Assembly: GCA_964428185.1 (NCBI GenBank)
Contig: CAYRXH010000025.1
Coordinates: forward strand, 1 to 30,517
Length of the DNA: 30,517 bases
Direction: 5' to 3'
DNA from: CAYMAZ01 sp964428185
Lineage (GTDB): Bacteria > Bacteroidota > Bacteroidia > Bacteroidales > DTU049
Position numbers and translations under genes: made by a program. Below are positions 15,222 to 23,887 of the stretch, piece after piece. The notes beneath the pieces were generated by a model. It worked only from the letters and a program-made list of their open reading frames with translations, searched no databases and was not told the DNA's origin. The number at the start of each line of letters is the position of its first letter. The first letter of the stretch is position 1.

Positions 15222-18116
15222 TTATCTTGTGATGAGCAGTCGCTCAGTGTTTGAATATATTCTGCCTCGCAGATGGACAAGATAAGTGCCCTGTGCAAGT
15301 AAAGAAACATTCAGCTGAATCTTTTGGTCGCCAGCCTGAATTGTATATGTGGCTACTGTCTTTCCTGTCAGATCTGTGATGTCAACAGTTGTGTTCTTCA
15401 TTATAGGAGCATCAAGATAGAGATAAACGATATCTTCAGCAGGATTGGGGAACAATGTCAGAGTATTGGTTTCAAACTCATACTCGTCAACTCCTGCAGG
15501 ATTTACATAAATTTCATTTGTAAACACTGAGCATCCCTCTGCTGAAAAAATTCTGGCTTTATAATTACCTACCTGAATGACAACATAAGTGGCTGAAGTT
15601 GCACCTGCAATTGCATTGCCGTTTCTATACCACTGAACAGTTTGTCCTCCGGCGAGAGTAACACTTAAAGTGTTGCCGTTCTGCACTATAGTTTGTGTTG
15701 CAGGAGGTGCATTTACAGTAATATAATCGGGATAGTTCTGACTGGAAGTGCCAAAACTGTTGGTGGCTTCAAGCGTTACATCCCAAACGCCGGCGGTATT
15801 GTATGTTACAAGTTGAGAAGCATTGGTAGAAGTACCGGGAGATCCGCCTTCAAAAGTCCATTCTCTTGAAGTAATTGCAGGAGAAGACTGATCAGTAAAA
15901 GTGATTGATTCCCCTTCACAGATACTTGTCTCTGATGATGTGAATTCAACAGTAGGGGGAGTTGTCAGAGCAGTTCCTGTGATATTGATATTGTCAATAA
16001 AGAGATTGTTTCCGTAGTTGTTGTATGCTTCAAATTTTACAACCACATTGGAATATCCCACAAATGGAGTGAGATCAACTGTCTGACAATCAGCACCAAC
16101 GGGTCCTGAACACCATTCATCGGTAATAGTAGGTGTAAATTCTGTAGTTGAAGTATAATTGGTTGCAAAAGTACCGCCACCGCCTTCACCCATACTCAGC
16201 ACCCGTTGATATGTGACACCGCAGTTCGTTGAAACATAAACAATAAGTGAATCGCTGCTGCTTGTGTCATATCGCCTATAGGCATGTTTGAAATCCAAAG
16301 TTGCACTTGAATAGCCTGTTAAGTTCAGGGGAGGAGTAACCATCCCGTCTCTCTGCCCTGTGCTGGCATAATTGAAGAAATTCAGACGTGCAGCTTTGCT
16401 GCCAGGGACAGTTCCACCCACTGTGACAATATCCCAAGTTGTTAGAGCATCAGGATTGACAATTGTCCAGTTGTTGGTGGTGAAAACACCACTTTCAAAG
16501 TTCTCTGTAAAGGGCAGGGTAATACCGGTTGAGAAAACAGTAAATGTAGATTCAGATTCGTCATTGGCATTGTTTTCATCAGTTTGCCCGTTGGGATTGA
16601 ATGTATATGCAGTGAACGTATGACCACCAGGTGAAGGACTGATAGTTGGAAGTGTCACGTTGGCAGTCTGGTTTGTGACCAGATTCCCTGTCCAGCTATA
16701 GTTCTGAATTGTACCGCCATCAAGCTGATATTTTATTGTCACTGATGTGAGGTTATTCATTCCGAAATTTCTTAACACAACCACTGGAGCAACACTACTG
16801 TTGCAAATAGTACCTGAGGGCTGTGTGATTGATGTGATCCCGGCGTCATTTGAAACAGCAGAGCCCTGCATACACAGAAGAGCTTCGTAAGCATTGATAC
16901 GTCCTGATCCCAGTTTCCCGATATATGAAGGATTCTGTGCGTCAATATTATCAGCAGTTGTCAGCAGGCAGTTGATCACATCAGCCTGAGGCAAAGCCGG
17001 ATTGGCTGAAATCATCAGTCCAACAAGGCCGGCAGCCAGTGGAGATGCCATTGAAGTGCCACTCATATAGCTGTAGCTTGTGTTGGGAATAGTGCTGGCA
17101 ATATTGGACCCCGGTGAACTAACGTCAATCCATGTACCATATTGAGAAAAACTTGACTTGGCATCAGTTGAAGAAGTTGAAGCAATAGCAACAACATTAT
17201 TGTATGCTGCAGGATAGAACATGGTTTCTTGATCGTCATTTCCGGCAGCTGCAACAAGTATGCAACCCTTTCCCCAGGCATAATTAACAACATTCTGTCC
17301 GTAGGTGCTTGCAGTTCCACTTCCCCATGACATATTGATCACTTCAGCACCATTGTCAGCTGCCCAAATGATTCCTTCATAACCTGCTGTCAATGCTCCG
17401 TCAGAGTCGCGCCCGATTTTAATAGGCATGACCGAAGTGAGCCATCCTATACTTGCAACTCCGATTCCATTATTTGTCTGTGCGCCCACAATACCTGAAA
17501 CATGGGTGCCGTGTGCTCCGTCATTTCCTCCTGCAGGATTGGGGTTGTTGTCGTTTTCTGCAACATCATAGCCGGCAACGAGTTTGTTTGTCAGATCAGG
17601 ATGTGAAGTGTATATGGCATTATCACAAACAGCAACAACTACAGAGGCTGATCCTGTTGAAATATCCCAAGCCTGTGCTGCCTGAATCTTGAACAGATGC
17701 CATTGATTGGTTGTGTTGTAGTATGTGTCATTGGGAGACAGAAAATGGCGGTGAAGGGGCTTGGGTTCGGCATATTCAATGCTTTCAATGGTTTGAAGAG
17801 CAGCAATTAACTCCCTGTTTTTGTAAATTTCTGAAAATTCAAGCTGATATGTATGTAGGAGTTTTGCATCATCAATATTTGGATACAGCCTCTTAACTCT
17901 GGTGATCCCGTATTCTTCAATGAAAGGATCCAGAAAAGTACTTGATTTAATGTCAACATAATACTTGTCTAACATTGGCAGGGAAATATTCAGTTCGGGC
18001 TTACATTGAAAAATAAGCACACCGTCCTGTTCCCATTGGTGAACAGTTTGTGAAAATGATGATGTGTTGAAAATTCCTGTAATGAATACTGTGGCAAGGA
18101 TAATTCTTAATCTCAT
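15222..18116 (-). CDS. Secreted S8 family serine peptidase (subtilase) with PKD and T9SS type A sorting domains
   Basis: A 964-residue exported protease. A signal peptide (about 1-22, ending SFS before Gln23) is followed by a short N-terminal region resembling a propeptide. The peptidase domain spans about 150-415: Asp165 in VAVCDNAIYTSHPDL, His202 in AHGTHVSG, oxyanion Asn293 in AAAGN and Ser355 in SGTSMASP, so the triad is complete. Then come a CARDB-like domain (about 423-530), a large jelly-roll region (about 535-725) with LDFKHAYRR and FIDNINITG, a PKD domain (about 730-815, REWTFEGGSPG), a short Ig-like stretch, and the last 80 residues starting LTLFPNPAEDIVYLYL and ending ERLLITR, a type IX secretion sorting domain. 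It should be secreted or attached at the cell surface. Monocistronic. Confidence 0.93.
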   Translation of the reverse strand: MRLRIILATVFITGIFNTSSFSQTVHQWEQDGVLIFQCKPELNISLPMLDKYYVDIKSSTFLDPFIEEYGITRVKRLYPNIDDAKLLHTYQLEFSEIYKNRELIAALQTIESIEYAEPKPLHRHFLSPNDTYYNTTNQWHLFKIQAAQAWDISTGSASVVVAVCDNAIYTSHPDLTNKLVAGYDVAENDNNPNPAGGNDGAHGTHVSGIVGAQTNNGIGVASIGWLTSVMPIKIGRDSDGALTAGYEGIIWAADNGAEVINMSWGSGTASTYGQNVVNYAWGKGCILVAAAGNDDQETMFYPAAYNNVVAIASTSSTDAKSSFSQYGTWIDVSSPGSNIASTIPNTSYSYMSGTSMASPLAAGLVGLMISANPALPQADVINCLLTTADNIDAQNPSYIGKLGSGRINAYEALLCMQGSAVSNDAGITSITQPSGTICNSSVAPVVVLRNFGMNNLTSVTIKYQLDGGTIQNYSWTGNLVTNQTANVTLPTISPSPGGHTFTAYTFNPNGQTDENNANDESESTFTVFSTGITLPFTENFESGVFTTNNWTIVNPDALTTWDIVTVGGTVPGSKAARLNFFNYASTGQRDGMVTPPLNLTGYSSATLDFKHAYRRYDTSSSDSLIVYVSTNCGVTYQRVLSMGEGGGGTFATNYTSTTEFTPTITDEWCSGPVGADCQTVDLTPFVGYSNVVVKFEAYNNYGNNLFIDNINITGTALTTPPTVEFTSSETSICEGESITFTDQSSPAITSREWTFEGGSPGTSTNASQLVTYNTAGVWDVTLEATNSFGTSSQNYPDYITVNAPPATQTIVQNGNTLSVTLAGGQTVQWYRNGNAIAGATSATYVVIQVGNYKARIFSAEGCSVFTNEIYVNPAGVDEYEFETNTLTLFPNPAEDIVYLYLDAPIMKNTTVDITDLTGKTVATYTIQAGDQKIQLNVSLLAQGTYLVHLRGRIYSNTERLLITR

Positions 18117-18161
18117 ATTTGTATTGTTTTTTTAAATTGCTATTAATTAATTAGTTAGTCA

Positions 18162-18169
18162 CAAATTTA
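18162..18169 (-). promoter_or_regulatory. -7 box (TAAATTTG) for the subtilase gene
   Basis: TAAATTTG on the minus strand fits TAnnTTTG exactly and ends 45 bases before the start at 18116. TTCA at 18187-18190 lies 17 bases upstream, an imperfect -33 element. The rest of the 271-base divergent gap is very AT-rich, and apart from the two promoters I see nothing in it. Confidence 0.45.
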
Positions 18170-18345
18170 ATGATGATTAGTTTTATTGAACCGGTAAAAA
18201 CAAAAAAACCACATAACATCATAATGCCATTTATTTTTCAAATATAATTAATTTTTGATTTATCAATATGTATGACATTCAGTTTTTTTATTTCGTTGCA
18301 TGTTTTTTAACAGAATTCAATTTACATGATTTCAATATAAATGGA

Positions 18346-18374
18346 TTCACAGATTCTTAATTTGAATATATTTG
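18346..18374 (+). promoter_or_regulatory. Promoter of ispE: TTCA, 17 bases, TATATTTG
   Basis: TATATTTG (18367-18374) is a perfect -7 box ending 13 bases before the ispE start. TTCA at 18346-18349 stands in the -33 position with the same 17-base spacing as on the opposite strand for the subtilase promoter. Confidence 0.5.
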
Positions 18375-18387
18375 TAAAAAAAACCAA

Positions 18388-19182
18388 ATGATTCTTTTTA
18401 CTCCTGCAAAAATCAATATTGGCTTGTACGTAACTCAGAAGAGAAAAGACGGATATCATGATCTGGAAACTGTGTTTTTTCCTGTCCCACTATATGATGT
18501 GATTGAGATTGTCAAAGCCGATAGATTTGAAATCAGAGAATATGGAATCCCTTCAATGTGTGAACCTTCTGAAAATTTGTGTTTCAGAGCCTGGTTGCTG
18601 ATGCATGAAAAATTTTCGGTACCTCCCGTTAAAATAAATATTCTTAAGAATATCCCTATTCAGTCAGGGCTGGGTGGCGGTTCTTCTGATGCTGTTGCTG
18701 TGCTAAAAGGATTAACCCAGTTATTTCATATAAAAACTGAATTAAATGATATTGCACTGTCAATCGGAAGTGATTGTCCGTTTTTTGTTGATGCTGTTCC
18801 CTCCTTGGCTTTATCAAGAGGTGAGAAACTAAAGCCTATAAGTGTTTCTCTTAAAGGAAAATGGTTGCTCATTTTTAAGCCTGAGTTTGGAATGTCAACA
18901 TCAAAGGCATTTTCAGAGATAGTTCCTAAAGCACACGGACATCTTGCAAAAGATATTGTTCTTCCTCCTGAAAAATGGAAAAGAAAAATTAAAAATGTAT
19001 TTCAGGATGTTTTTTTCAATCAATTTCCTGAAATCATTCCTGTTGTTGAAAGCATTGAAATGCAAAATCCCTTCTTTCTTTCACTCAGCGGTAGTGGTTC
19101 AGCATTCTTTGCATTAAATTCTGAGCCAATGAAAACTGAATATATTCCCGAAGGTTGGTTTGTATTTCAGGTTAGGCTTTAA
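18388..19182 (+). CDS. ispE: 4-diphosphocytidyl-2-C-methyl-D-erythritol kinase
   Basis: A 264-residue cytosolic GHMP kinase that phosphorylates CDP-methylerythritol, the fourth step of the non-mevalonate isoprenoid pathway. It has PAKINIGLYVTQKRKDGYHD at the N-terminus (catalytic-site Lys8), the ATP-binding NIPIQSGLGGGSSDA (residues 88-102), the catalytic Asp129 in SIGSDCPFF, and the closing SLSGSGSAFFAL. Length and motif order are standard. It has its own promoter-like -7 box and ends 65 bases before the nitroreductase gene, which has a separate box. Confidence 0.95.
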   Translation: MILFTPAKINIGLYVTQKRKDGYHDLETVFFPVPLYDVIEIVKADRFEIREYGIPSMCEPSENLCFRAWLLMHEKFSVPPVKINILKNIPIQSGLGGGSSDAVAVLKGLTQLFHIKTELNDIALSIGSDCPFFVDAVPSLALSRGEKLKPISVSLKGKWLLIFKPEFGMSTSKAFSEIVPKAHGHLAKDIVLPPEKWKRKIKNVFQDVFFNQFPEIIPVVESIEMQNPFFLSLSGSGSAFFALNSEPMKTEYIPEGWFVFQVRL

Positions 19183-19225
19183 AAATTATTGCTTTTTCAG
19201 AATTTCTGCTTTCTTTAGAATTTAT

Positions 19226-19233
19226 TATTTTCG
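19226..19233 (+). promoter_or_regulatory. Near-consensus -7 box (TATTTTCG) for the nitroreductase gene
   Basis: TATTTTCG differs from TAnnTTTG at one base and ends 14 bases before the start at 19248. It is the second TTCG variant in this window. Confidence 0.35.
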
Positions 19234-19247
19234 CAAAAAATTAGGAT

Positions 19248-20006
19248 ATGGAAATTTTGCAAACTATTCTTGAACATCGGACGATCAGAAAATACCGCTC
19301 ACAGGCAGTTCCTGAAATTGTACTTCAGAAAATTATCGAAGCCGGCGTCAGAGCTTCCACCACTGGCAATATGCAGTTATATAGCATTATTATCACAAAA
19401 GAAGAGGAAAACCGGAAGAAAATTGCCCCGTTTCATTTCAATCAGCCTCTAGTTCTTCAGGCCCCGGTCTTACTCACCTTTTGCGCTGATTTTAACCGCT
19501 TCAACAAATGGTGCAGTGCCAGAAAAGCAGTTCCCGGATTTGATAATTTCCTTTCTTTTTACACTGCATCAATAGATGCTTTGCTTGTTGCCCAAAATGT
19601 AGCCATTGCTGCCGAGTCTTTCGGACTAGGTATCTGTTATCTTGGTACCACCACCTACAATGCAGATAAACTTATTGAATTTTTTAAATTACCCAAAGGT
19701 GTTGTCCCTGTAACCACTCTGGCTGTCGGATATCCCGATGAGGAACCTGAACTGACAGATCGCTTGCCGGTCGAAGCAGTTATTCATGATGAAGTGTATA
19801 AGGACTATTCAAATGATGATATTGATAAAATCTATAAAGATAAGGAAAATCTTATCCTGCATAAGAAACTGATTGAAGAAAATAAAACCGAAACACTTGC
19901 TCAGATATTTACAGAGAAGCGCTATACGAAAAAGGATAATGTTGCTTACAGTAAATCCTTTTTAAAAGTAATTGAAAATCAAGGATATATGAATAATGAC
20001 GAATAA
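19248..20006 (+). CDS. Nitroreductase family FMN-dependent oxidoreductase
   Basis: A 252-residue flavoprotein, probably a soluble homodimer using NAD(P)H. The N-terminus ILEHRTIRKYRSQAVPE with basic FMN-phosphate contacts is typical of the NfsA/FRP branch. AGVRASTTGNMQLYSIII follows, then a helix-rich core with ASIDALLVAQNVAIAAESFG and LGICYLGTTTYN, and VVPVTTLAVGYPDEEP. The C-terminal 50 residues are charged and helical. The natural substrate is not evident. The gene ends nine bases before the end of the convergent pseudogene. Confidence 0.88.
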   Translation: MEILQTILEHRTIRKYRSQAVPEIVLQKIIEAGVRASTTGNMQLYSIIITKEEENRKKIAPFHFNQPLVLQAPVLLTFCADFNRFNKWCSARKAVPGFDNFLSFYTASIDALLVAQNVAIAAESFGLGICYLGTTTYNADKLIEFFKLPKGVVPVTTLAVGYPDEEPELTDRLPVEAVIHDEVYKDYSNDDIDKIYKDKENLILHKKLIEENKTETLAQIFTEKRYTKKDNVAYSKSFLKVIENQGYMNNDE

Positions 20007-20015
20007 AACATCTTT

Positions 20016-20672
20016 TTATGAGCACAGATTTTCTGTTTTCTCATATAACTGGTTATTCAGATCAGTTTGTTCAGAAAATTCCCTCTGAGATAACTCTCGA
20101 CATTTGCAACTGAAATTTTCAGTGTCTGTTTTAGCACAGATTTCACGAAGCCCTCTGATGGCTTCTGTGAATTCATCAAAAGCGAAATCAAGCCCGTAAT
20201 AAATTCCGCCATTAAGTTCATAAGCCTGATAATATTGGTGGTATGAATTATCTTATTTGTCTAGCCGGTAGGATATTTTGAGTTCCATATCAAAACCATA
20301 CCATGAAGAAAGATATACTTTATTGTTAAGTATCGGAAGATCTCCTTTGCCGCCATCACTGAGGATAATTCACTGATTGTCATCGTTTTGTTTCAGAAAC
20401 AGGAAAAACTTTTGGCAGTGAGCATAGGCAGTCAATCTTGCTGCACAACTGAATTCAACAAATTTACTGACGGTAATTGTGTTTTCATTATAAATGCCTG
20501 AAACGTGAGTGTCAATTTTCAGGGTGAAATTTAGATTGTAGGTAGCCTTAATTGTCCCATAAACGATACAATCAGATGCAGAATCATTTCAGGTAGTGAC
20601 AGTGGCATATAATCGGCTTTTGCATGGCATCAGGGAAAAAACAGAGAAAAGGAGAAAGATGGTTTTTTTCAT
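20016..20672 (-). pseudogene. Decayed gene for a small exported protein, three in-frame stops
   Basis: One 219-codon frame runs from ATG at 20672 to TAA at 20016-20018 with no frameshift but three internal stops: TGA at codon 28 (20589-20591), TGA at codon 101 (20370-20372) and TAA at codon 140 (20253-20255). The predicted text looks protein-like throughout. A signal peptide opens it (MKKTIFLLFSVFSLMPC), then come stretches such as IVYGTIKATYNLNFTLKIDT, SCAARLTAYAHCQKFFLFLK, KVYLSSWYGFDMELKISYRL and YYGLDFAFDEFTEAIRGLRE. Both TGA codons could be single G-to-A changes from TGG (Trp), and the TAA one change from CAA or GAA. Other genes here end in TGA (tcdA, mnmD), so it is a normal stop in this genome. 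The family is not recognised. This frame accounts for most of the 747 bases between the nitroreductase and the lipoprotein gene. Confidence 0.75.
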
Positions 20673-20741
20673 GTAGTAATTTTTTAAAATTTAATACTTA
20701 TTCACTGGGATAGAATGGAAAAAATGATGTAATTTTATAAA

Positions 20742-20749
20742 AATATTTG
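20742..20749 (+). promoter_or_regulatory. Near-consensus -7 box (AATATTTG) for the lipoprotein gene
   Basis: AATATTTG departs from TAnnTTTG only at the first base and ends 13 bases before the preferred start at 20763. With a start at 20754 the transcript would be nearly leaderless. Confidence 0.25.
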
Positions 20750-20762
20750 GACCATGTTGCTG

Positions 20763-22073
20763 ATGAAAAAAATTAGTATTGTTTTGTGTGTTTTTTCTAT
20801 GTTGTTGTTTGTTCAATGTCGTCAGGATGAGGATACGCTTCCTGTGTTTGAAATTATCCGGCCGTTTGAAAACTCCCAGTGGGCTGTCAATGATACTATA
20901 GATTTTGAAATTGAAAATAACAGTTCTGTGTTTATTAAACAGTTGAAAGTATGTGTTATTAATTCTTCGTTTGTACCTGTTACATCTGAAGATGTTTATG
21001 AGTTGACAGATAATTTTCGTAATTTTTCAGGACAGCATATAATAGATAATCAACAGATTACAACCGGAACACATTATTTAAGGATCATCATGATCGATAA
21101 AAACGGAAATTCTGCTACACGATACGTTCGTATCAGTATATCTGAAATACCCTTGAGGAGTGAAGCCCTGTATGTGGTTGCAAAGCAAAACAACAGTTTT
21201 TATAACATTTATCGTTGTGATTCATTTCCCCAGTGTGAGCAGGTTTTGTCTTTGTCAACAGATTTTTCTGGCTCAGCTGTTTCTTCGCAGGCTCAAATGT
21301 TTTTTATTTGCGGACGACATACCGGTCCACTTGCGGCCTATGACATTGATGCAGATCACCAGCTGCTATGGTATGAAGATGCATTGCTCAATCCACCCTT
21401 TCCCTGGTTTGAAGGAATTGACTTTGACGGAATCTATCTGTTAGCAGGATATTCAGATAATAGAGTAAAGGGGTTTCTCCCCGGAGGTTCTTTTCAGTTT
21501 GTTTTCGAACTTGATGAATATTACCCTCGTGTTTTTTTGCGTCATCACGATGATCAGCAGCAAAAAGATTACCTTGTCATTGGCGCAGCCCATTATTCAG
21601 GATTATCAAACCTGATCAGTGTTCATTATGATCTTTCCTATTCAAATATGCAGTTTTTAATGACCTCTTGGGAACCACATTCAATGTACAGTAAAAACCA
21701 TGATGAAATTTATATCTTCGGAAATGAATCAGGGCAGGGTGTCATGAAAATATATAGTATCAGCAGCAACAATACTTATGTGTTGAAGTTGCTTCCAACC
21801 GGACCTCTTTATGATGTTGAGAGAATAAGGTCAGGGGTCTTTCTTATTTCACATGAACAGGGTGTATTTATGTATCAGAGTTCCACAAACAGCCTGACTC
21901 CATTTGGGATTTTACCAGGGAAGGGAACTTTTGCCTATGATGAAGTTTCCGGAAAATTCTTTTATGCTGATGGGGGGACAGTGAGTGTGATAAATTTTTT
22001 AAGCGGAACTATTGAAGGAAGTATTAACTTTGCAGATTCTGTTGTACAGATGCACATCCTTTATAACAAGTAA
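20763..22073 (+). CDS. Putative surface-exposed lipoprotein, Ig-like plus beta-propeller-like, unknown function
   Basis: From the preferred start at 20763 the product has 436 residues; a start at 20754 adds MLL. The signal peptide MKKISIVLCVFSMLLFVQC ends in a lipobox-like FVQC (Cys19). It is followed directly by RQDED, an acidic run resembling the lipoprotein export signals that send Bacteroidota lipoproteins to the cell surface. Residues about 25-125 look like an Ig-like fold (FENSQWAVNDTIDFEIENNS to NSATRYVRISIS). The remaining 300 residues are repeated beta-strand motifs with aromatic turns, suggestive of a propeller. I do not recognise a named family. mnmD starts four bases after its stop, so the two are probably co-transcribed, an odd pairing of a surface protein with a tRNA enzyme. 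Confidence 0.75.
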   Translation: MKKISIVLCVFSMLLFVQCRQDEDTLPVFEIIRPFENSQWAVNDTIDFEIENNSSVFIKQLKVCVINSSFVPVTSEDVYELTDNFRNFSGQHIIDNQQITTGTHYLRIIMIDKNGNSATRYVRISISEIPLRSEALYVVAKQNNSFYNIYRCDSFPQCEQVLSLSTDFSGSAVSSQAQMFFICGRHTGPLAAYDIDADHQLLWYEDALLNPPFPWFEGIDFDGIYLLAGYSDNRVKGFLPGGSFQFVFELDEYYPRVFLRHHDDQQQKDYLVIGAAHYSGLSNLISVHYDLSYSNMQFLMTSWEPHSMYSKNHDEIYIFGNESGQGVMKIYSISSNNTYVLKLLPTGPLYDVERIRSGVFLISHEQGVFMYQSSTNSLTPFGILPGKGTFAYDEVSGKFFYADGGTVSVINFLSGTIEGSINFADSVVQMHILYNK

Positions 22074-22077
22074 AATA

Positions 22078-22797
22078 ATGACAACCAGCTTTGTACTAAC
22101 TGCTGATGGTTCTGTAACCTTATATGCTTCAGCGTATGATGATCATTATCATTCAACAGGAGGGGCACTTACTGAAGCCGAACACCTTTTTATTCAGTAT
22201 GGTCTTGAAGCAGCCATTGAAAAGAACAAAACAGTAAACATTCTTGAGGTTGGTTTCGGAACAGGTTTGAATGCGCTTTGCAGTGTGAAGCGGGTTTCGA
22301 CATTGGATGTAAAACTTTTTTATACTGCTATCGAACCATATCCTGTTGAGATGAAATATATTGAGCTGTTGAATTATCCTGAAATTTTAGGAAATGCTGG
22401 GTTAAACAGGGAATGGCTCATGAAAATGCATCTTGCGTCTCATGCAGACGAGATTATGATTACAGAAAATTTCAGGTTTGTTAAATATTTTCAGGGAATT
22501 GAGGAGGTTCAATTGCCTGTTGATAATTATCAACTGGTGTTTTTTGACCTATTCAAACCGGATAGCAACCCGGAATTATGGACAGGAGAAATTTTCAGGA
22601 AATTGAATCAGGTATGCACTGAAGGTGCTATACTGGTTACATACAGCAGCAGGGGTGCAGTGCGAAGATCATTGAATGAGGCGGGATTTTTAACTGAAAA
22701 ACTTCCGGGTCCGGGGGGTAAAAGGGAGATTACCCGTGCAGTAAAAAAGATCAGGAATTTGACAACAAAAAAAACAGATAATGCAGAAAACATTTGA
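22078..22797 (+). CDS. mnmD: tRNA (5-methylaminomethyl-2-thiouridine)(34) methyltransferase MnmD
   Basis: A 239-residue cytosolic SAM-dependent methyltransferase of the DUF752/MnmD family, which adds the last methyl group of mnm5s2U at the wobble position. It is the standalone form, without the MnmC1 oxidase domain fused in enterobacteria. The N-terminal signature is YDDHYHSTGGALTEAEHLFI, the SAM-binding loop is ILEVGFGTGLNAL (residues 55-67), and VFFDLFKPDSNPELW and VTYSSRGAVRRSLNEAGF follow. The frame is open back to 22012 inside the lipoprotein gene, but family similarity begins at 22078. Its last 17 bases overlap the NUDIX gene. Confidence 0.9.
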   Translation: MTTSFVLTADGSVTLYASAYDDHYHSTGGALTEAEHLFIQYGLEAAIEKNKTVNILEVGFGTGLNALCSVKRVSTLDVKLFYTAIEPYPVEMKYIELLNYPEILGNAGLNREWLMKMHLASHADEIMITENFRFVKYFQGIEEVQLPVDNYQLVFFDLFKPDSNPELWTGEIFRKLNQVCTEGAILVTYSSRGAVRRSLNEAGFLTEKLPGPGGKREITRAVKKIRNLTTKKTDNAENI

Positions 22798-23251
22798 AAA
22801 AATTGTTATCAGGGTGTATGCGATAATCATCCATGAAAACAAATTGTTATTGTCAGATGAATTCTGGTATGATACTCCCATGTCCAAATTTCCCGGAGGC
22901 GGATTGGAGCCTGGAGAAGGAATTGTAGATTGTCTCAGAAGAGAGTTGGTTGAAGAACTCAATACTGAACCTGTTGCATTTGAGCACCTTCTGACATATG
23001 AGAAACTTATTGCATCTGATTTTGTGAATGCCACACAGGTCATCCCTGTGTATTATATTGTAAAACTTGCAGATTATAATCAAATCAACGTTTCTGAATA
23101 CAGGTTTGACTTCAGGAAGTTGGAAAATGGAGCAATCAGACACAGATGGGTTGATATTGAAAGACTTGATCCTATGGAATTGACATTTGCAGGTGACAGT
23201 GAAGCTTTTAAGATGTACAGACGAAAACAGGGTATGCCCGATTATATGTAA
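22781..23251 (+). CDS. NUDIX hydrolase domain protein
   Basis: A 156-residue cytosolic protein that should cleave a nucleoside diphosphate linked to another group. The Nudix box reads GGLEPGEGIVDCLRRELVEE. It fits GX5EX7REUXEE, including the metal-binding glutamates, but Asn replaces the usual glycine of the EEXGU end. An N-terminal strand (KIVIRVYAIIIHENKLLLS) and PMSKFPGGG precede it. The substrate is not predictable. It overlaps mnmD by 17 bases, and the next gene starts five bases downstream. Confidence 0.88.
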   Translation: MQKTFEKIVIRVYAIIIHENKLLLSDEFWYDTPMSKFPGGGLEPGEGIVDCLRRELVEELNTEPVAFEHLLTYEKLIASDFVNATQVIPVYYIVKLADYNQINVSEYRFDFRKLENGAIRHRWVDIERLDPMELTFAGDSEAFKMYRRKQGMPDYM

Positions 23252-23256
23252 TTTAA

Positions 23257-23886
23257 ATGAACAACAGGAAGAAGAGAACATTTTTTAAAAGTACCGAACT
23301 TTATCATTATTATTTTAAAAGATCGGGGTTTTACAGGACATTGTTTTTCAATGTTCTTAGGATGTCAGTAGGAGTTGTTATTCTCATTGCTGCTTTTATT
23401 CTGGTGACTGAGTATATGCTGGATTTTGAAGAGAAATTTCAGAGACTGGTTGAAGTGGTGCCTCCATGGGTTGTATATGCAATTTTTTTCTTGTCGGATT
23501 CAGTATTTTTAAGCATCGTTCCACCCGATTTGTTTATTATCTGGGCAGAGAGTTTTGAATATAAGTTTCTTGCACTATTTTACCTCGGTACAGTTTCTTG
23601 GATGGCCGGAGTTCTTTCTTATTTTATTGGGAAGTGGCTGGCAAATATTCCTTTTATTAGCAGGTGGCTTCACCGACGGTTTTCCGGCTTAATGAAATCA
23701 GTAAAAAAATGGGGAACAGCATTTATAATCATAGCCGCACTTCTACCTATCCCATGGTCGCCTGCATTGATAGTTGCAGGAATGATGAATTATCCGTTGA
23801 AAAGGATGTTATGGGTGACGTTGACAAGATATATAAGGATTTTTCTTTACGGAATAGTTTTATACAGTGCCATTGACATTTTTTAG
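23257..23886 (+). CDS. VTT/DedA-like (YqaA-type) small membrane protein
   Basis: A 209-residue inner-membrane protein with a basic N-terminus (MNNRKKRTFFK) and about four to five hydrophobic segments. IVPPDLFIIWAE and LGTVSWMAGVLSYFIGKWLA resemble the re-entrant loop and glycine-rich segment of SNARE-associated/VTT proteins. ALLPIPWSPALIVAGMMNYP matches the second conserved proline-containing loop. Family members of the DedA class move lipids such as undecaprenyl phosphate or phospholipids, but the role of this short branch is unclear. It is the last gene of the plus-strand run, ending one base before the end of the convergent AsmA-like gene. Confidence 0.75.
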   Translation: MNNRKKRTFFKSTELYHYYFKRSGFYRTLFFNVLRMSVGVVILIAAFILVTEYMLDFEEKFQRLVEVVPPWVVYAIFFLSDSVFLSIVPPDLFIIWAESFEYKFLALFYLGTVSWMAGVLSYFIGKWLANIPFISRWLHRRFSGLMKSVKKWGTAFIIIAALLPIPWSPALIVAGMMNYPLKRMLWVTLTRYIRIFLYGIVLYSAIDIF

Positions 23887-23887
23887 A

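Noticed and set aside
15222..18116. Possible inactive subtilase because the Asp motif reads CDN instead of DTG
   Set aside because: Asp165, His202, Asn293 and Ser355 are all in correct contexts, and I recall similar Asp-Asn contexts in other Bacteroidota subtilases, so activity is likely.
20016..20672. TGA read as tryptophan (recoding) in the broken frame
   Set aside because: tcdA and mnmD in this window end at TGA with family-typical lengths, and a TAA also interrupts the frame, so decay is the simpler explanation.
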